Source of the DNA: Maratus speciosus
Lineage: Eukaryota > Arthropoda > Arachnida > Araneae > Salticidae
Direction of reading: 5' to 3'
Assembly (NCBI GenBank): GCA_963932465.1
Contig: OZ010799.1
Location: forward strand, 277,299,164 to 277,363,163
DNA length: 64,000 bases
The first letter of the stretch is position 1. The number at the start of each line of letters is the position of its first letter. Below, one piece after another: positions 1-11,751 of the stretch. A program made the translations under genes and the position numbers. Under the pieces are notes generated by a model, which had not been told where the DNA came from, did no database searches, and saw only the letters and a list, made by a program, of their open reading frames with translations.

Positions 1-1253
1 TTAAGACTTACGATCGTTTCATCGCACAATCGGCGACATTTTCAAAATCAATCATAATAGAAAATATTTTCACATAACTTAAAAACAATAATATAGTAAA
101 CAATGTCACGAGACATTTTTTATAGCATTATTTAACTTAATTTGTTTATAAGTGATTATTATACATGTTTCTGATTCAACTGTTTCATTTTTAAAACATT
201 TTAATAAGAGGGTACTTCACTCACGTGAAAACACCCGTTCGCTAATGTTAATACTATGTAAGGAACTTTTTAAGATAGCTCATTTGCAATTCAATATTTT
301 AAAATGATTTTTTTTCAATGAATAGCTGAGGCTGATATCAACAGAGGTCCTTTTTTATTTTATTTATTTTCTTGGCAGATTTTTTTTTAAATGACGAGAC
401 TTTCATTTTCAAAACCGGTTCCGAAAGTAAAAATATCCTACTAAAATAAATCTGTAAACAAAATCGAAAAAGTAATAAACGGCCTTTGTACAAATCGAAC
501 TCAGTTAGCCAATGAAAAAAAAAATGTACAAAAATACTGAAATGCAAACAAGATATCTTAAAATAGGATTAACATTAGCAAATGAGTGTTTTTGTGTGAG
601 TGAAGAGGCCTGTTAAGCTGTAAGTTTTGAAAATTTTCTTGAACAGTTTTTATCTGATTAATAATAAATCAAGTTTCAAAACTTTGAAATAGTGAGGGAA
701 ACATAGCAGGATGCAAAAGACAAAACAATTCGACAATTCATTCTAGACTTCCGCTTGTATTCACGATCTATCTTAAGTGCCAGTTAGACGCGAATTTATG
801 CATAAGATACTACTTTAAATTTATGTTGTACGAATTACTATTCGATAAATACATATAAGAAAATTCATATGTACTTTTTAATTAAAGTTAACAAAGAAAA
901 AAAACACATAGGAAAAATAAAATAGCATCGGAAAAGTGAAAAATATGCACAAGAAAATAACGTAATTATGTTAGTTCCCTAAACAACTTTAACTTTGAAC
1001 AAACCTGATTGGCATCCAATTAATCCCTAAATAATAAATTTAAGCACTGATATAAATAAATTTTGTGACATACTAGCTATTGATCACATACTTTTTTCAA
1101 TATTATTTTATAAATAAACTGAAAAATGTGTATGAAATTGCATTAAAATAGAAAAAAGAATTTACGTATAACTTATGCCTGATTTTGAAAAGGTCTAAAA
1201 CCCGATATAAAGATAAAATATAAGTTCAAATTTTCTAAACACAATGCTTTTTA
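1..1253. other. AT-rich DNA, no recognisable feature
   Basis: Very AT-rich sequence downstream of the last visible ADAMTS exon. Its short open frames lack codon structure or similarity I can name. It may be intron of the same gene. Confidence 0.5.
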
Positions 1254-1777
1254 CCCGACTGCCAAGAAGTGTTATGTGTTTGATGCGTATCTGGGTATGT
1301 AGATTTCTTTATACCCTCGAAACATCTCAACGGCTGGATGGATTTTAATGAATGAGATCTCTATCGATTCGTCTTAACCGTCCGATGATTATAGGCAAGG
1401 TTTTGTTTTCATAAATTCAAACTGGCGGCCGTAAAATATAAAATAGCGGTAGAGACGAAAAATTTTTTTACGCACTGTACTGAGTGGCATATTATTCGGC
1501 AGGTCTTTCAACAAGAACACGATGTTTCCTAGACTATTTTACAGTCAGAAAGTCCGCTTAAATATTACACAACCTGAAAGTTGTGTAGGTAGGATCTCTA
1601 GTTTAACTGTAATTCTAACCTTCATAGGCAACTATAGGCCTAATCAAAACAGTATTTACTTTGTAGAACTAACAATTAAACATAACTTAAAAGTCATCAA
1701 TGCAAGTAAATAAAAAAATAGGTAAATAATATAATCTAAAAATTCGTCAATAAAAAATTAAATTAAACATCAAAAGG
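1254..1777 (-). repeat. CCCGACTGC-ended repeat, inverted copy of 43366-43907
   Basis: This segment matches 43366-43907 in reverse orientation: shared blocks around the GAATGAGATCTC-type region, the ACCGTCCGATG block, the paired GGCGGCC/GCGGTAGAGACG region and the ACACAACCTGAAAGTTGTGT hairpin. Both start with CCCGACTGCCAAGAAG-type ends. No coding capacity; probably a non-autonomous DNA transposon. Confidence 0.65.
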
Positions 1778-1989
1778 CCCGACTACGTAAAAAGTGAACT
1801 AAAAAGAGGGGAAAAAGATGACGTAGGAAAATAGTGGAATGTGTAATGGAAATCCTTTTTTTTTACTTAAGTAATAACAGTGGAAGGCAAACATGTAGGT
1901 AGAAGGAGCCGCAGCACATACGTAAACATGAATCTCATGCCTCCGACTGCAATTACTTAAGTAAACTAGTATGTTGTGGCCATCACAAA

Positions 1990-3208
1990 ACTTTCTTCTA
2001 TATAAATCACGTCAATTAAATCATTTAAATAGTACAAGAAATAACGATTTAGCACCAATTCATATCAAAGTATATCTGAATTTGAAGTTGGATGAAAATT
2101 CGTGCATTAGTTCTTGATATAGAGCTATAGCGGAAATTCTGAAAAAAATGTAGCATAGCAGCGCCACCTGTTGAGCGATTTACACCAAAAGTAAACAGCA
2201 CTAAACGATATCAAGGTATACCTGAATCTGAAGTTTGTTGAAAATCCAAGCATTAGTTCTTGAGATAAAGCTATTGCGGAAATCGCAAAAAATACAGCAT
2301 AGCAGCGCCACCTGTTGAGCGATTTACACCAAAAATTAAACAGCACTAATTTATACATCAATTCATGTCAAGGACTAACTAAATCTGAAGTTTGATGAAA
2401 ATCCGTGCAATAGTTCTTGAGATACACCTCTTGTGGAAATCGTGAAAAATGCAGCACAGCAGCGTCACCTGTTGAGCGATTTACACCAAAAATTAAACAG
2501 CACTAATTTATACATAAATTCATGTCAAGGACTAACTAAATCTGAACTTTGAGGAAAATCCGTGCAATAGTTCTTGAGAAACACCTCTTGTGGAAATCGT
2601 GAAAAATGCAGCACAGCAGCGCCACCTGTTAGGCGATTTGCACCAAAAATTAAGCAGCAATAATTTATATCAGGGACTAACTGAATCTGAAGTTTGATGA
2701 AAATTCGTGCATTTTTTCTTGAGTTAGAGCTATTGCGATAATCATGAACAATGCAGCATACCAGCGCCACCTGTTGGGCGATTTTCACAAAAAAGTAATC
2801 AGCACCAAACTATATCCTGTACTAACTGAATCTGAAGTTTTATGAAAATCCGTGGAGTAGTTCTTGAGATACAGCTATTGCAGAAATCGTTAAAAATGCC
2901 GCATAGCAGCGCCACCTGTTGGGCGATTTTCACCAAAAACTAATCAGTTCCAGTTTATATCAAGGTCTAACTAAATATGAAGTTTTGTGAAATTTCGTGC
3001 ATTAGTTCTTGAGATAGAGCGCCCACAAAATTTGTGTCACGGACAGACAGACGGACAGACAGACAGACCGACAGACTCACAGACAGACATTTTGTAAAAA
3101 CATGTTTTTTGGAATCTCTGACTCATAAAACGTGTAAATCCGTCGAAAACTGGAATTCGAAAATTTTCATGAAACCAATACTTTCTTCTTGTAAAGATAG
3201 AAGAAAGT
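1990..3208 (+). mobile_element. Minisatellite element with 3' hairpin (Helentron-like architecture), copy 1
   Basis: The 5' end ACTTTCTTCTAT recurs as the 3' hairpin at 3180-3208 (ACTTTCTTCT, 9-nt loop, AGAAGAAAGT), followed by an A-run. Between are six copies of a 144-157-bp unit (marker GCGCCACCTGTTGRGCGATT at 2161, 2305, 2462, 2619, 2764, 2909), then a GACA-type microsatellite at about 3040-3090. Order 5' stem motif, tandem repeats, microsatellite, hairpin resembles DINE/Helentron non-autonomous Helitrons. That assignment is inference. Confidence 0.65.
2140..3020 (+). repeat. Tandem array, six units of about 145-157 bp
   Basis: Direct repeats recognised by AGCGCCACCTGTTG and the following TGAAGTTTGATGAAAAT and TAGTTCTTGAGATA blocks. 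Unit spacings read from the sequence are 144, 157, 157, 145 and 145 bp. Confidence 0.9.
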
Positions 3209-3299
3209 AAAAAAAAGGTATTTCCATTACACATTCTACTACTTTCTACGTCATCTTCTTTCCCTCTTTTTAGTTCGCTTTTTACGCAGTCGGGTTTTT

Positions 3300-3639
3300 T
3301 CATTTTTTTTAAATTTAATTTCTTTAGTGTTATAGTTCTGAATGTTATTCCCAACCAGACGAATTTTTGTAGTCTCGAACTTAAAGGAACAATATTGTCC
3401 ATCGGAATCGATCGAGGACGAAATTCAATCAGGTTAATGCTTATTACCATTTGAGCATTTAACAGAGCTTTCACGCTTAATGGCCGTTGATGTAGATGGT
3501 GAATATGAGCGTTAAACCTAAATATGAATACGGATCAGAAAAAAAGGTAAAGAAAATAGCTAATTGTACGAGGGCAAGTCAGTCAGTAGGTCACAAAAGC
3601 CAATAAAAAAAAGTCCTTCCGGCCAGTGCCGGGAGGAAG
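3300..3639. other. No recognisable feature
   Basis: Single-copy-looking AT-rich stretch between two repeat elements. The open frame overlapping it on the minus strand runs through the GACA tract and hairpin and is not credible coding sequence. Confidence 0.5.
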
Positions 3640-5758
3640 AGGTAGCTTTCATATTCCTTATTTTTAAAAAGCAAGCTTATATTATTCAAACACATGAAGC
3701 TCAATTTAGTGGAAACCAATTATAGGAGATTCAATTCTAATCTTTATCAACATTAAATCATTATGAATGAGAATTTCGCGAAATTAGTCAGCTTTATCCA
3801 AGCTGCTTTTATTTAAAGTAACTTATATTTGGTTGCCAAATTCTGCGATATCTTGAAGTTCCTGCCATTGTAAGACAACATGGTGGATGAGGCTAACGAG
3901 TAAACTTGGTCGAGACCTTAGTAAATCCCGTGCACATGCTCACTCACATCGGAATCGGTTGATATATACAAGTTCTGTCGCAGGCAAAAAATCAGATTTT
4001 TCAAAATGTCACCCACATTAGAAATTCAAACTGCTATATCTGAGCCATTTTCTAAGATAAAGACAAAACAAAAAATGCTCCGGAATACTTAAATCATGGT
4101 CGAATACTTAAGAAAGAAACCTTTTCCAATTTCTAATTCTTTTGCACCTCACTTTAAATAAATCTTTTTATTTAATTTAATGGCCTCCATTTTGAAACAA
4201 GATGGCTGATGAAGCTGGTCAGCGAACTTGGTCGAGACATTACGATATACTATCCACATGCCTTCTTACATCGAAATAGATTTATAAATACGCGTGTTAT
4301 CACGTGACAAATATCAGATCGTTTCAAAATGTCAGCCATGCAAGAAATTCAAAGCGCTATAATTCAACCATTTTTTAAGATATATACGAAACAAAAACTG
4401 CTCCGGAATCTTTGTATCAAGGTCAAACAGATAAAAAAAATCTTTTTCATTTTTCAATTTTTTGATAACTTATTTTAAATTTTAATTTTTTTTATAAAAA
4501 TGGCAGCCCTTTTGAAACAAGTTGGCGGATGAAGCTGACCAACGAACTCGGTCGAGACATTGGTAGGTACTATGTACACACCAAGTTACATCCAAATCGG
4601 TTCATAAATACGCCTGTTATCGCGTGACAAAAATCAGGTTGTTTCAAAATGTCAGCCACAATAGAAATTCAAAATGCTATAACTCAGCCATTTTTTTAGG
4701 TATAGAAGAAACAAAAACTGTTCCGGAATCTTTGTATTAAGGTCAAACACATACAAAAAAATCTTTTTCATTTTCCAATGTTTTTGGTACCTCATTTTAA
4801 ATTTTAAATTTTTAAAAAAAATTTAAATGGCCACCATTTTGAAACAAGATGGCGGATGAAACTGGCGAACGAACTCGGTCGAGAAATTGGTACGTATTAT
4901 GTATACACCTAGGTACATCCAAATCGGTTCATAAATACGCCTGTTATCGCGTGAGAAAAATCAGATCGTTTCAAAATGTCAGCCCCGCTAGAAATTCAAA
5001 GTGCTATAACTCAGCTATTTTTAAAGATATAGACGAAACAAAAACTGCTCCGGAATCTTTGTATCAAGATCAAACACATAAGAAAAAAATATTTTTCAAT
5101 TTTCAATGTTTTGGTACCACATTTCAAATTTAAAAATTTTTTTAAAAATTTAAATGGCCGCCATTTTGAAACAATATGGCGGATGAAGCTGGCCAACGAA
5201 CTCGATCGAGACATTGGTATGTATTATGTATACACCAAGGTACATCCAAATCGATTCATAAATACGCCTGTTATCGTGTGACAAAAATCAGGTCCTTTCA
5301 AAATGTCAGCCAAGCTAGAAATTCAAAGTGCTATAACTCAGCCATTTTTTAAGATATAGACGAAACAAAAAATGCTCCGGAATCTTTGTATTAAGGTCAA
5401 ACACATGAGAAAAAAATATGTTTCAATTTTAAATTTTTTGGTACCACATTTCAAATTTTAAATTTTTTAAAAAATTTTAAATGGCCTCCATTTTGAAACA
5501 AAATGGCGGATGGAGCTGGCCAACGAACTCGGTCGAGACATTTGTATGTACTATGTACACACCGAGTTTCATCCAAATCGGCTCATAAATACGAGAGTTA
5601 CAGTGTGACAAAGATCAGATATATATATATATCAACTTTTGAACGGAGGGTGGTTTCGGGGTCTGGGGGTCATGATCGATGAAAATATACCAAAATTTTT
5701 TGAAATCGCTTTCCTCCGAACGGCTACAATAGGTAGCTTTTTGTAATGAAAGCTACCT
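3640..5758 (+). mobile_element. Minisatellite element with 3' hairpin, GGTAGCTTTCAT type
   Basis: The 5' end AGGTAGCTTTCAT recurs in the 3' hairpin at 5731-5758 (AGGTAGCTTT, 8-nt loop, AAAGCTACCT), followed by AAAAGG. The body is a 320-327-bp tandem array, then a short TA microsatellite near 5619-5630. Same architecture as 1990-3208 but no sequence similarity to it. Confidence 0.65.
3880..5620 (+). repeat. Tandem array, about five units of 320-327 bp
   Basis: The marker TTTGAAACAARATGGCKGAT recurs with its end near 4201, 4521, 4848, 5175 and 5501 (spacings 320, 327, 327, 326), with a diverged partial unit from about 3880. Each unit also carries AAATCGGTTCATAAATACGC and TCAAAATGTCAGCC. Confidence 0.9.
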
Positions 5759-5792
5759 AAAAGGAAACCAAGATAATACTTAAAAGGTTTGT

Positions 5793-5960
5793 TTATTTCT
5801 GTATATAATCGTCATTTACATTGATACATTTGTCCCATCTCTTTATGAGTTTTCTAATACCTGCTGTGTAAAAGTCTTTGGACTGCACTCTCAGCCATCT
5901 GTGTGCCTCAAATTCAATGTCTGCATCAGTCGGCTGTAGGCTAAAGCATGTGAACATCCA
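5793..5960 (-). pseudogene. Mariner-type transposase C-terminal fragment
   Basis: Minus-strand frame with EFEAHRWLRVQSKDFYTAG followed by IRKLIKRWDKCINVNDDYI, the usual C-terminal end of mariner/SETMAR-type transposases (GIxKLxxRWxKCI...Y). No D,D residues and no paired inverted repeats were seen, so it is a 5'-truncated fragment. Confidence 0.7.
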
Positions 5961-6545
5961 TTTGCAGTTGCTAATGCTGTCTATTGCTGTTCGCCTGTCA
6001 ATCTCTATTTCCTCAACCTTCCGCACTTTTCTTCTGTCGCAATCTCAACAGGACCACTACTTCTTTCTTCGTCAACAACTTTTGAACGCCTCTGCTCATC
6101 TTCTACAACTTTTGTCTCATAAACTCGTGATAATGAAAGAAATCATGTAACATTTAAAGAGAAAGCTTCAGAATTATTCCAGTTTCTTTTACGGACAAAC
6201 CACAAACTGAAAACAGTAACAATAAAATAATTCTTTAGTATTTTTTTTTTAATTTCTAGATGGCTCCCATATTCTTTTTCTGAAGTATTCAAGTTTCGCT
6301 ATTTTTAACGCATGAAAATCGATTTAATTAATAAACTTGAGTTATCGACAACTCGGCTGTTTTTTAATTAAATGTTTCGGGCAATTTTTTGTATCTATAA
6401 TTTTAAAAAAAGCACGAATTTTATTAATTTAATTTTATTTAGTACCGAATAAAAATTATGATTTCATACATCGTAAATTTAAAAAGTTGTTATGGACAGA
6501 AAACAACATTAATAAGGGTTTCATTAACGAAATATAGAACATAAA

Positions 6546-6611
6546 AAATAATAAAAAATATGAAATAGAATTAACCAACAGAAATAACTTATTAAAGAAT
6601 ATAATCAACAG
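6546..6611 (+). repeat. Left part of a split about 100-bp tandem unit (copy 1)
   Basis: Sequence AAATATGAAATAGAATTAAC through ATAATCAACAG matches 10266-10315. The rest of the unit (CCTTTAGATTTCGACAAGGG through TTTTAA) resumes at 9472-9509, after the Helitron. Confidence 0.75.
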
Positions 6612-7469
6612 CTAGATAGTGCCCATCAACATTTGACGGTAAATAACTTGAATGTTTCATTAGAAAAATTGTTGAATTTTTAATTAGTTGCTTTTAAATT
6701 AATTATTGCATTCCGAATTTCTATATTGATAAACGATTCCTATTTCTTTAAGGCGATAGCTGGTGCTGTCAGTCTAACCTATTCAGTGAAGTGAAGAAAA
6801 TTTAAGTTTATAATTTACAACCAATTATGCTTGCTTTTTATCAAAAATTTACCTAAAAATACCGGATAGAGAATTTATTTTTACTTACTATGGCCTCTTT
6901 TTTTTTTTTATAACAATATTTATTTTCATTTATTTATTTATTTAATAAACTACACGACCATTAAAATTTGCCATGAATTTTATTTTTATCTGTCTCATTC
7001 TCTAAAAATCTAAATCTGAAACTTGATGCAGCTAACGATTTATAATATATATTTTTTATTACTTGAATTTTATTTTACATTTTTTAAATATTAAACCTGG
7101 ATATCAAGGTAATTGCTTTTACAGCTCTTATACGAATATTTTTCTTTCTTTTCGTGTTATTTTTACGAAAATGAATGACAAACTTTGCTTTCTGACACGC
7201 TCACACACATATATATATCTTAATAATGGTCAGAAAATATAGGGAAAATTGTAGACCAGTTCAATTTATTTAATTGATAATTACATGCAAAATATTTTAA
7301 ATATAAAATCATTATTTTTTCAAAATTTTATTGAGTGTTAGATTTTATTTAATTACAAAACATTCAAATAATAATAATAATAAAATAAAAATTCTATAAC
7401 TTCTCTTCCTAATAAAATATGGCATTATTGAAATGAATTATCGACAAAAAATATTACACATTTTGCCAC

Positions 7470-7548
7470 GCTTGGGTTCGAACCTGCGTCCTCTACAAAA
7501 ATTCAGAGCCTTAACCCACTACGCTAGCAGGAACTTGTTTTCCTTCCT
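7470..7548 (-). repeat. tRNA-like module inside Helitron copy 1
   Basis: Minus strand shows an A-box-like TAGCGTAGTGGGTTAAGG and a B box GGTTCGAACCC with tRNA-like spacing, but with an extra AATTTTTGTAGAG insert. The same module occurs at 50995-51090 in Helitron copy 2. It is a tRNA-derived SINE head, not a tRNA gene: no foldable acceptor stem was seen. Confidence 0.65.
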
Positions 7549-7944
7549 TCTAAATTCAAGAGGTTGGAAACACAGTTGACGCCTACGCAATTGTCTCGAA
7601 TTTGAGTTTTGATCTTACAGAAATAGTTTTGCGTTTTAATATTTATGATATCTTATTATTATTTTTTTTTTAAGAAGAAGCTACAACTTAACATGCTACA
7701 CTCTCAGAAATGGATACTCAGATTTCACGAAATTTTCTTCGTTTTTGACAAAACCGTTTCCTGGGAAATGCTCCGAGCGAACATTTCGTCAAATTGAGAA
7801 AATTACTTTCGTTGCTTGTTTGAGGATACAAATTTCGTCAAAAGTGCTTGTTCGAAAGGTGCAATAAAAGCGCTGGTGGGCCATCTATTGAACAGTTTTG
7901 AGGCTTCTGCATTTGACAGGGGAAAAAGTAATTTCACTAACTTT

Positions 7945-8030
7945 TTCCTCCGGGTTGGTTCGAACTCACGACCTCCTGTGTTGGAGACCTTTGCTCTAGC
8001 TATCTCGCTATTGGGCTCTTGCATAGATGT
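7945..8030 (-). repeat. tRNA-derived SINE head
   Basis: Minus strand: CCCAATAGCGAGATAGCTAG (A box), then GGTCTCCAACACAGGAGGTC and GAGTTCGAACCAACCC (B box). Typical tRNA-headed SINE promoter region. The 3' body was not delimited. Confidence 0.65.
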
Positions 8031-8526
8031 GATTTTAGAAGCATGTAGTGGATTCTACTGTGTGCTTATATTTTTATAAGGAAGATTGTAATTGTATCGA
8101 AGCTGTTATAATTCCTGCAAGTTTTAATTAATAAGACTAATTTATTATTATGCTTTTCCTAGGGTTTATGAATAATTAGAATATGGCTTGATTAATATAA
8201 TTTATCAAAGAAATTTTCTTTGCTCAATGAATGATTAAAATATGGTTTGATTAATTTGTTGCTCAGAAATAGCGAATTTTGAAGTGCATATTGGGGGAGG
8301 TTTTATCAGTTTGAGTAGGTGGTAAAGATTTTAAAACTTTACTTTTTACAGAAAGTAGAGGGATCAATTATGCATATTTTTAATTTGATAGTTATATAAA
8401 TATTCTTCTTAAATGAAAAGAGATACTGGAATTTTGAAATTTTATTGACCAAATATTCTTTTTGAACGATTTTGTAAAATACAGGAAATTTATTCTTTTC
8501 GAATTAAACCATAACGAGCAACAGCA

Positions 8527-8527
8527 A

Positions 8528-8569
<42 letters not shown>
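8527..8569 (+). repeat. AAT microsatellite
   Basis: Uninterrupted run of about fourteen AAT triplets. Confidence 0.95.
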
Positions 8570-8571
<2 letters not shown>

Positions 8572-9509
8572 TTCTCAAAAACTTTAACAGCTAAAACAAT
8601 ATCTACCTATATTTCAATACTTTCTGAAAAGCGCTAAAAAGTGCTATATTTTAAATAAATTTTGACAGGAATAATATAAACAAGCTAATATCTGCTTGCT
8701 AAAATCGTAGGATTTGAGGAGGTACAGTATCGCGCCCCTCTTCAAACAGCTACTGCAAATGTTTCCTTAAAATGCATTGAGTCAGGCCGTAAGTGAAGAA
8801 AAACTTTCGTCAAATATTTCAGAGTTTACGTTTCGTTAAAAGTCTCGTGATTGTGATGCGAAATGATTATCAAAAACGAAGAAATATGGGTCAAGGATGG
8901 CTGAATCGTCAAACGTGAGTTTTATTTTTGAGGGTGTAGTTTCCCATTCCTCGTGTGTAACTATTGGCAATTCACCAGCCATAACTTTTAGCTTCAAATC
9001 ACTGTGTTTATCTTCAGCGTGTAATATGACCAAAACAATGTGACACCTCCCAAAATAAACCATATCTAGCTCTTAATATCGACACAATAAATTTTTGAAT
9101 AGTTAATAATACTGAAAGAGTAAAATATTAACTTTGTGAAAGAAAGAAAAGCTTGTTTATAGTAAGATCGAATAGCAGACGAACTTAAAACAACTTGTAC
9201 CTGTGATATGATATTTCAACTGAGCGAGCATCTTTACGCATGTGCAGCGCGTCACTCCAAAGACAGACTTGTACTTATATAATGCGCATGCGTAACTGTA
9301 GAATTTTAATTTAAAATTACGGCTAATTAATAAAATATTTGAAGAAACGAATGTAAGATAACAAATCTGTGGCCAAATATCTTTCATTTAAAAAAAGATA
9401 GGTGTAATTTGATGCAGTAGTTTCTTCTCACGGACTGTCGAAAGAAAACGCTTAGCGTTTTAAATATATAGATTACCTTTAGATTTCGACAAGGGTAGTA
9501 TCATTTTAA

Positions 9510-10257
9510 GGGGTCAGGTAACCTTTGAAGGGTCCAAAAATCGAATTTTTTAAAAATAGCTTATAATTAAATATGATTCTTTGGGAACATTTAAAATCAA
9601 ACCCCATACAAAAATTCGCATTAGAAGAGAAGTTATGTCTAAAACACTTTGAGCTTTACTATATGATCAATGGGTTTCTCAATCTTTAAAGCCAATTTTC
9701 TCAAAACTGCGATTTTGATCATTTCGCGCAAGATTTCTGAAAAACGGTTGCCTAGAATTTCACGAAATTTTTGGTGGATGTATTAAACGTACAGAAGCAC
9801 AAAATGACTTATTATTATGTTTCTCAAGTAAGAAGTTTAGAATTCACGGCTACTTTTGTATTAAAAAAAATCTCGATATTTCGAATTTCTCTAAAAAAAA
9901 TTTTTTTTCTCGAGATCTACAAGTTTTATTTTTTTCATTGTAGGTCATTTTGAAAACACTTTATATCTGTACTCATTAAAAAAATCTTGGCTTTTTTCAG
10001 CCATTGAAATGGGAAAAATCATGCGCGCAATGCATGCAAGAATAATTCTTTCGTAAAAATTGTATTATCTTTAAAAATAAAATTAAAAAAAGTGTATATG
10101 TGTATACCTTTTCTAACAACTTTGATTGATAAAATAAATCGTTCCTAACATGTGTTTTCAATTTTATATTTAAAAGTTAATTAGTTAAAGAATGACTGCA
10201 ATTCTTACAGAGGTCACTTTTCCATGTACTTTATTGGTTCAAAGGTTACCTGACCCC
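9510..10257. mobile_element. TTAA-flanked element, GGGGTCAGGTAACC ends
   Basis: TTAA at 9506-9509 and 10258-10261 flank inverted ends GGGGTCAGGTAACCTTTGAA / TTCAAAGGTTACCTGACCCC (at least 19 bp). 748 bp, no transposase. TTAA target and duplication point to the piggyBac superfamily (or Kolobok). It sits at the junction of two about 100-bp tandem units. Confidence 0.85.
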
Positions 10258-10265
10258 TTAAAAAT

Positions 10266-10372
10266 TATGAAATAGAATTAATCAACAGGAATAACTTATT
10301 AGGGAATATAATCAACTGTTACTTCTAGATTTAGACAAGGGTAGTATCGTTTTAAAAATCTTGTCATGTAGA
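10266..10372 (+). repeat. Uninterrupted tandem unit (Helitron empty site)
   Basis: AAATTATGAAATAGAATTAA through GACAAGGGTAGTATCGTTTT matches 6546-6611 plus 9472-9509 contiguously, so it is the pre-insertion form of the Helitron target. Confidence 0.8.
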
Positions 10373-11117
10373 GCAAGAAAAATACAGGAACTACCCCTCT
10401 GAATACAACCGTTAACGGATACTAGCCAATTTCTTCTGTGTCCAAAGGAGTAAAAATGCAAGAAAAAGACTTCATCAGATAATAGGTTCTCATTTAAATA
10501 ATGTTTAATAATTAGTCTTTATTTAATATAATCTGCCTGTAATTAAAAGTTAGAATATCATTAGTTAAGCGCTAATTCATGGCAATAGCTTTACAAGGAT
10601 ACTACTTTTGACAAAATAGAGTTTCTTTTTTCCGCTTTATGTATGACGTGACAGAAGCCATTGGACCATATCTCTCAAACAAGTTGGATTTAAACGGGTA
10701 TTTCCTATAATTTTCTTCATACTCACAGCAAGACCTTTCCAACGATACCACTCTTGACAAAATCGGATGAATTTTTTATATTCCCTTATGTAAGATGTGT
10801 GTTAATAAATTGGCCCTTATCTTGTTAACTTTATCTGTATTTTTTCTTAATCCCCCTGGCAAAACATTTCTAAAGAGACCATTCTTGACTAAATTTAAAA
10901 CTAAGAGTTGGGTATGTTCCCTCGTTAGATGAAAGAATACGTAGTAGCATAATATTGGATAAAAGGAAAAGAAAAAGGAAAAATATATTTTTTAAGAAAC
11001 TTTCTCTTATAAAAACTTTAAATTTTTATCTTAAAAATCACGCTTAATTTTATGATTGCAATTCATGTAGTTCCAAAAAATTCCCGTTACAATAGGTTAA
11101 TTTGGTGTGGACTATTA
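10373..11117. repeat. Degenerate repeats of about 150 bp, otherwise featureless intron
   Basis: Phrases such as GATACTACTTTTGACAAAAT (10599), GATACCACTCTTGACAAAAT (10744) and GAGACCATTCTTGACTAAAT (10877) recur at about 135-145-bp spacing, suggesting an old tandem array of about three units. Nothing coding seen. Confidence 0.5.
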
Positions 11118-11512
11118 GACCGGGAGCCGGCAGCACAGACAACCACCTCATCGAGTTCACGGATGAAATTCCAGGATTAGTTCAATCTTGATTCGCATAT
11201 TAAAACGCAATTGGTCTGCCAAGTCGTATCTTGGTGGAAAACGCCTTAAAGCCCGATTTTAGTGGCTGACACGTAGGTTTACTATTGTGTTTTCCTGCAC
11301 CCAAAAGGTATGAAAACATGGAAGACTGGGTGCAGGAAAACACAATGGTAAACCTGCGAGTCAGCCCCTAAAATCGGGTTTTCAGGTGTTTTCCACCAAG
11401 ATACGACTTGGTAGACCGATTGCGTTTTAGTATGCGAATAAAGATTGCACTAATCCTAGAATTTCATCCGTGAACTCGATGAGGTGATTGTCTGTCCTGC
11501 CGGCTCCCGGTC
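11118..11512. mobile_element. Palindromic MITE, GACCGGG family, copy 1
   Basis: Nearly the whole 395 bp is an inverted repeat: GACCGGGAGCCGGCAG at the left, its complement at the right, arms about 170 bp, TA on each side. The small centre lies between GTGTTTTCCTGCACCC and GGGTGCAGGAAAACAC. A related copy lies at 63302-63694. Confidence 0.85.
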
Positions 11513-11751
11513 TATTGAAAATTCAACGCTTTCATTTACGCTTAGCAGAAAGTGCAAACTATTGAATTTAATTACAAAATATAATCTTTGCTCTATTTCT
11601 TTTATAAGGTGTGGCATGTTTTAGCGCATAGTTAATTAGATATTGTAGCTTGTAAACAGTTGTAACTATAGAGATCATTTGGCGATTGACCACCTGCGTG
11701 TAGCCCCTAGCGGTAAAATGTCTTCAGTCTAATTTATCAATTTGTAATTAA

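Larger units (their letters stand above)
1778..3299. mobile_element. Element with about 90-bp inverted-repeat arms enclosing a minisatellite element
   Basis: Arms at 1778-1862 and 3211-3299 are near-identical in inverted orientation (start CCCGACT-CGTAAAAAG, then AAAAAGAGGG, GATGACGTAG, AATGTGTAATGGAAAT). Between them lies a second repeat unit (1990-3208). No transposase frame. Most likely a non-autonomous DNA transposon that received another insertion. Confidence 0.7.
7699..8936. mobile_element. TA-flanked non-autonomous DNA transposon (CACYCTCARAAAT ends)
   Basis: Ends CACTCTCAGAAAT and ATTTTTGAGGGTG are inverted, each flanked by TA, and similarity continues inward on both sides (TTTCTTCGTTTTTGA; TTTCGTCAAAT-type). 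About 1.24 kb, Tc1/mariner-type by TSD. No transposase; includes a tRNA-like SINE and an AAT microsatellite. Confidence 0.6.
6612..9471 (-). mobile_element. Non-autonomous Helitron (2.86 kb) with nested insertions
   Basis: On the minus strand it starts A|TCTATATATTTAAAACGC (9471) and ends in hairpin CCGTCAAATGTTGATGG, a short spacer and CTAG (6612): the TC...CTAG termini and subterminal hairpin typical of Helitrons. Removing it joins two halves of a repeat whose uninterrupted copy is at 10266-10372. No Rep/helicase coding. A second 5'-like terminus (TCATAAATATTAAAACGC) lies at 7648, so the 6612-7648 part may itself be a unit. It carries a Tc/mariner-type MITE and a SINE. Confidence 0.7.

Noticed and set aside
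2125..2788. Minus-strand open frames of 78 and 87 codons
   Set aside because: They lie wholly in the 145-157-bp tandem array and repeat the same residues; no coding evidence.
3037..3474. 145-codon minus-strand frame with Cys/Val/Ser repeat end
   Set aside because: Its C-terminal repeats are the translated GACA microsatellite and it crosses the hairpin; not a gene.
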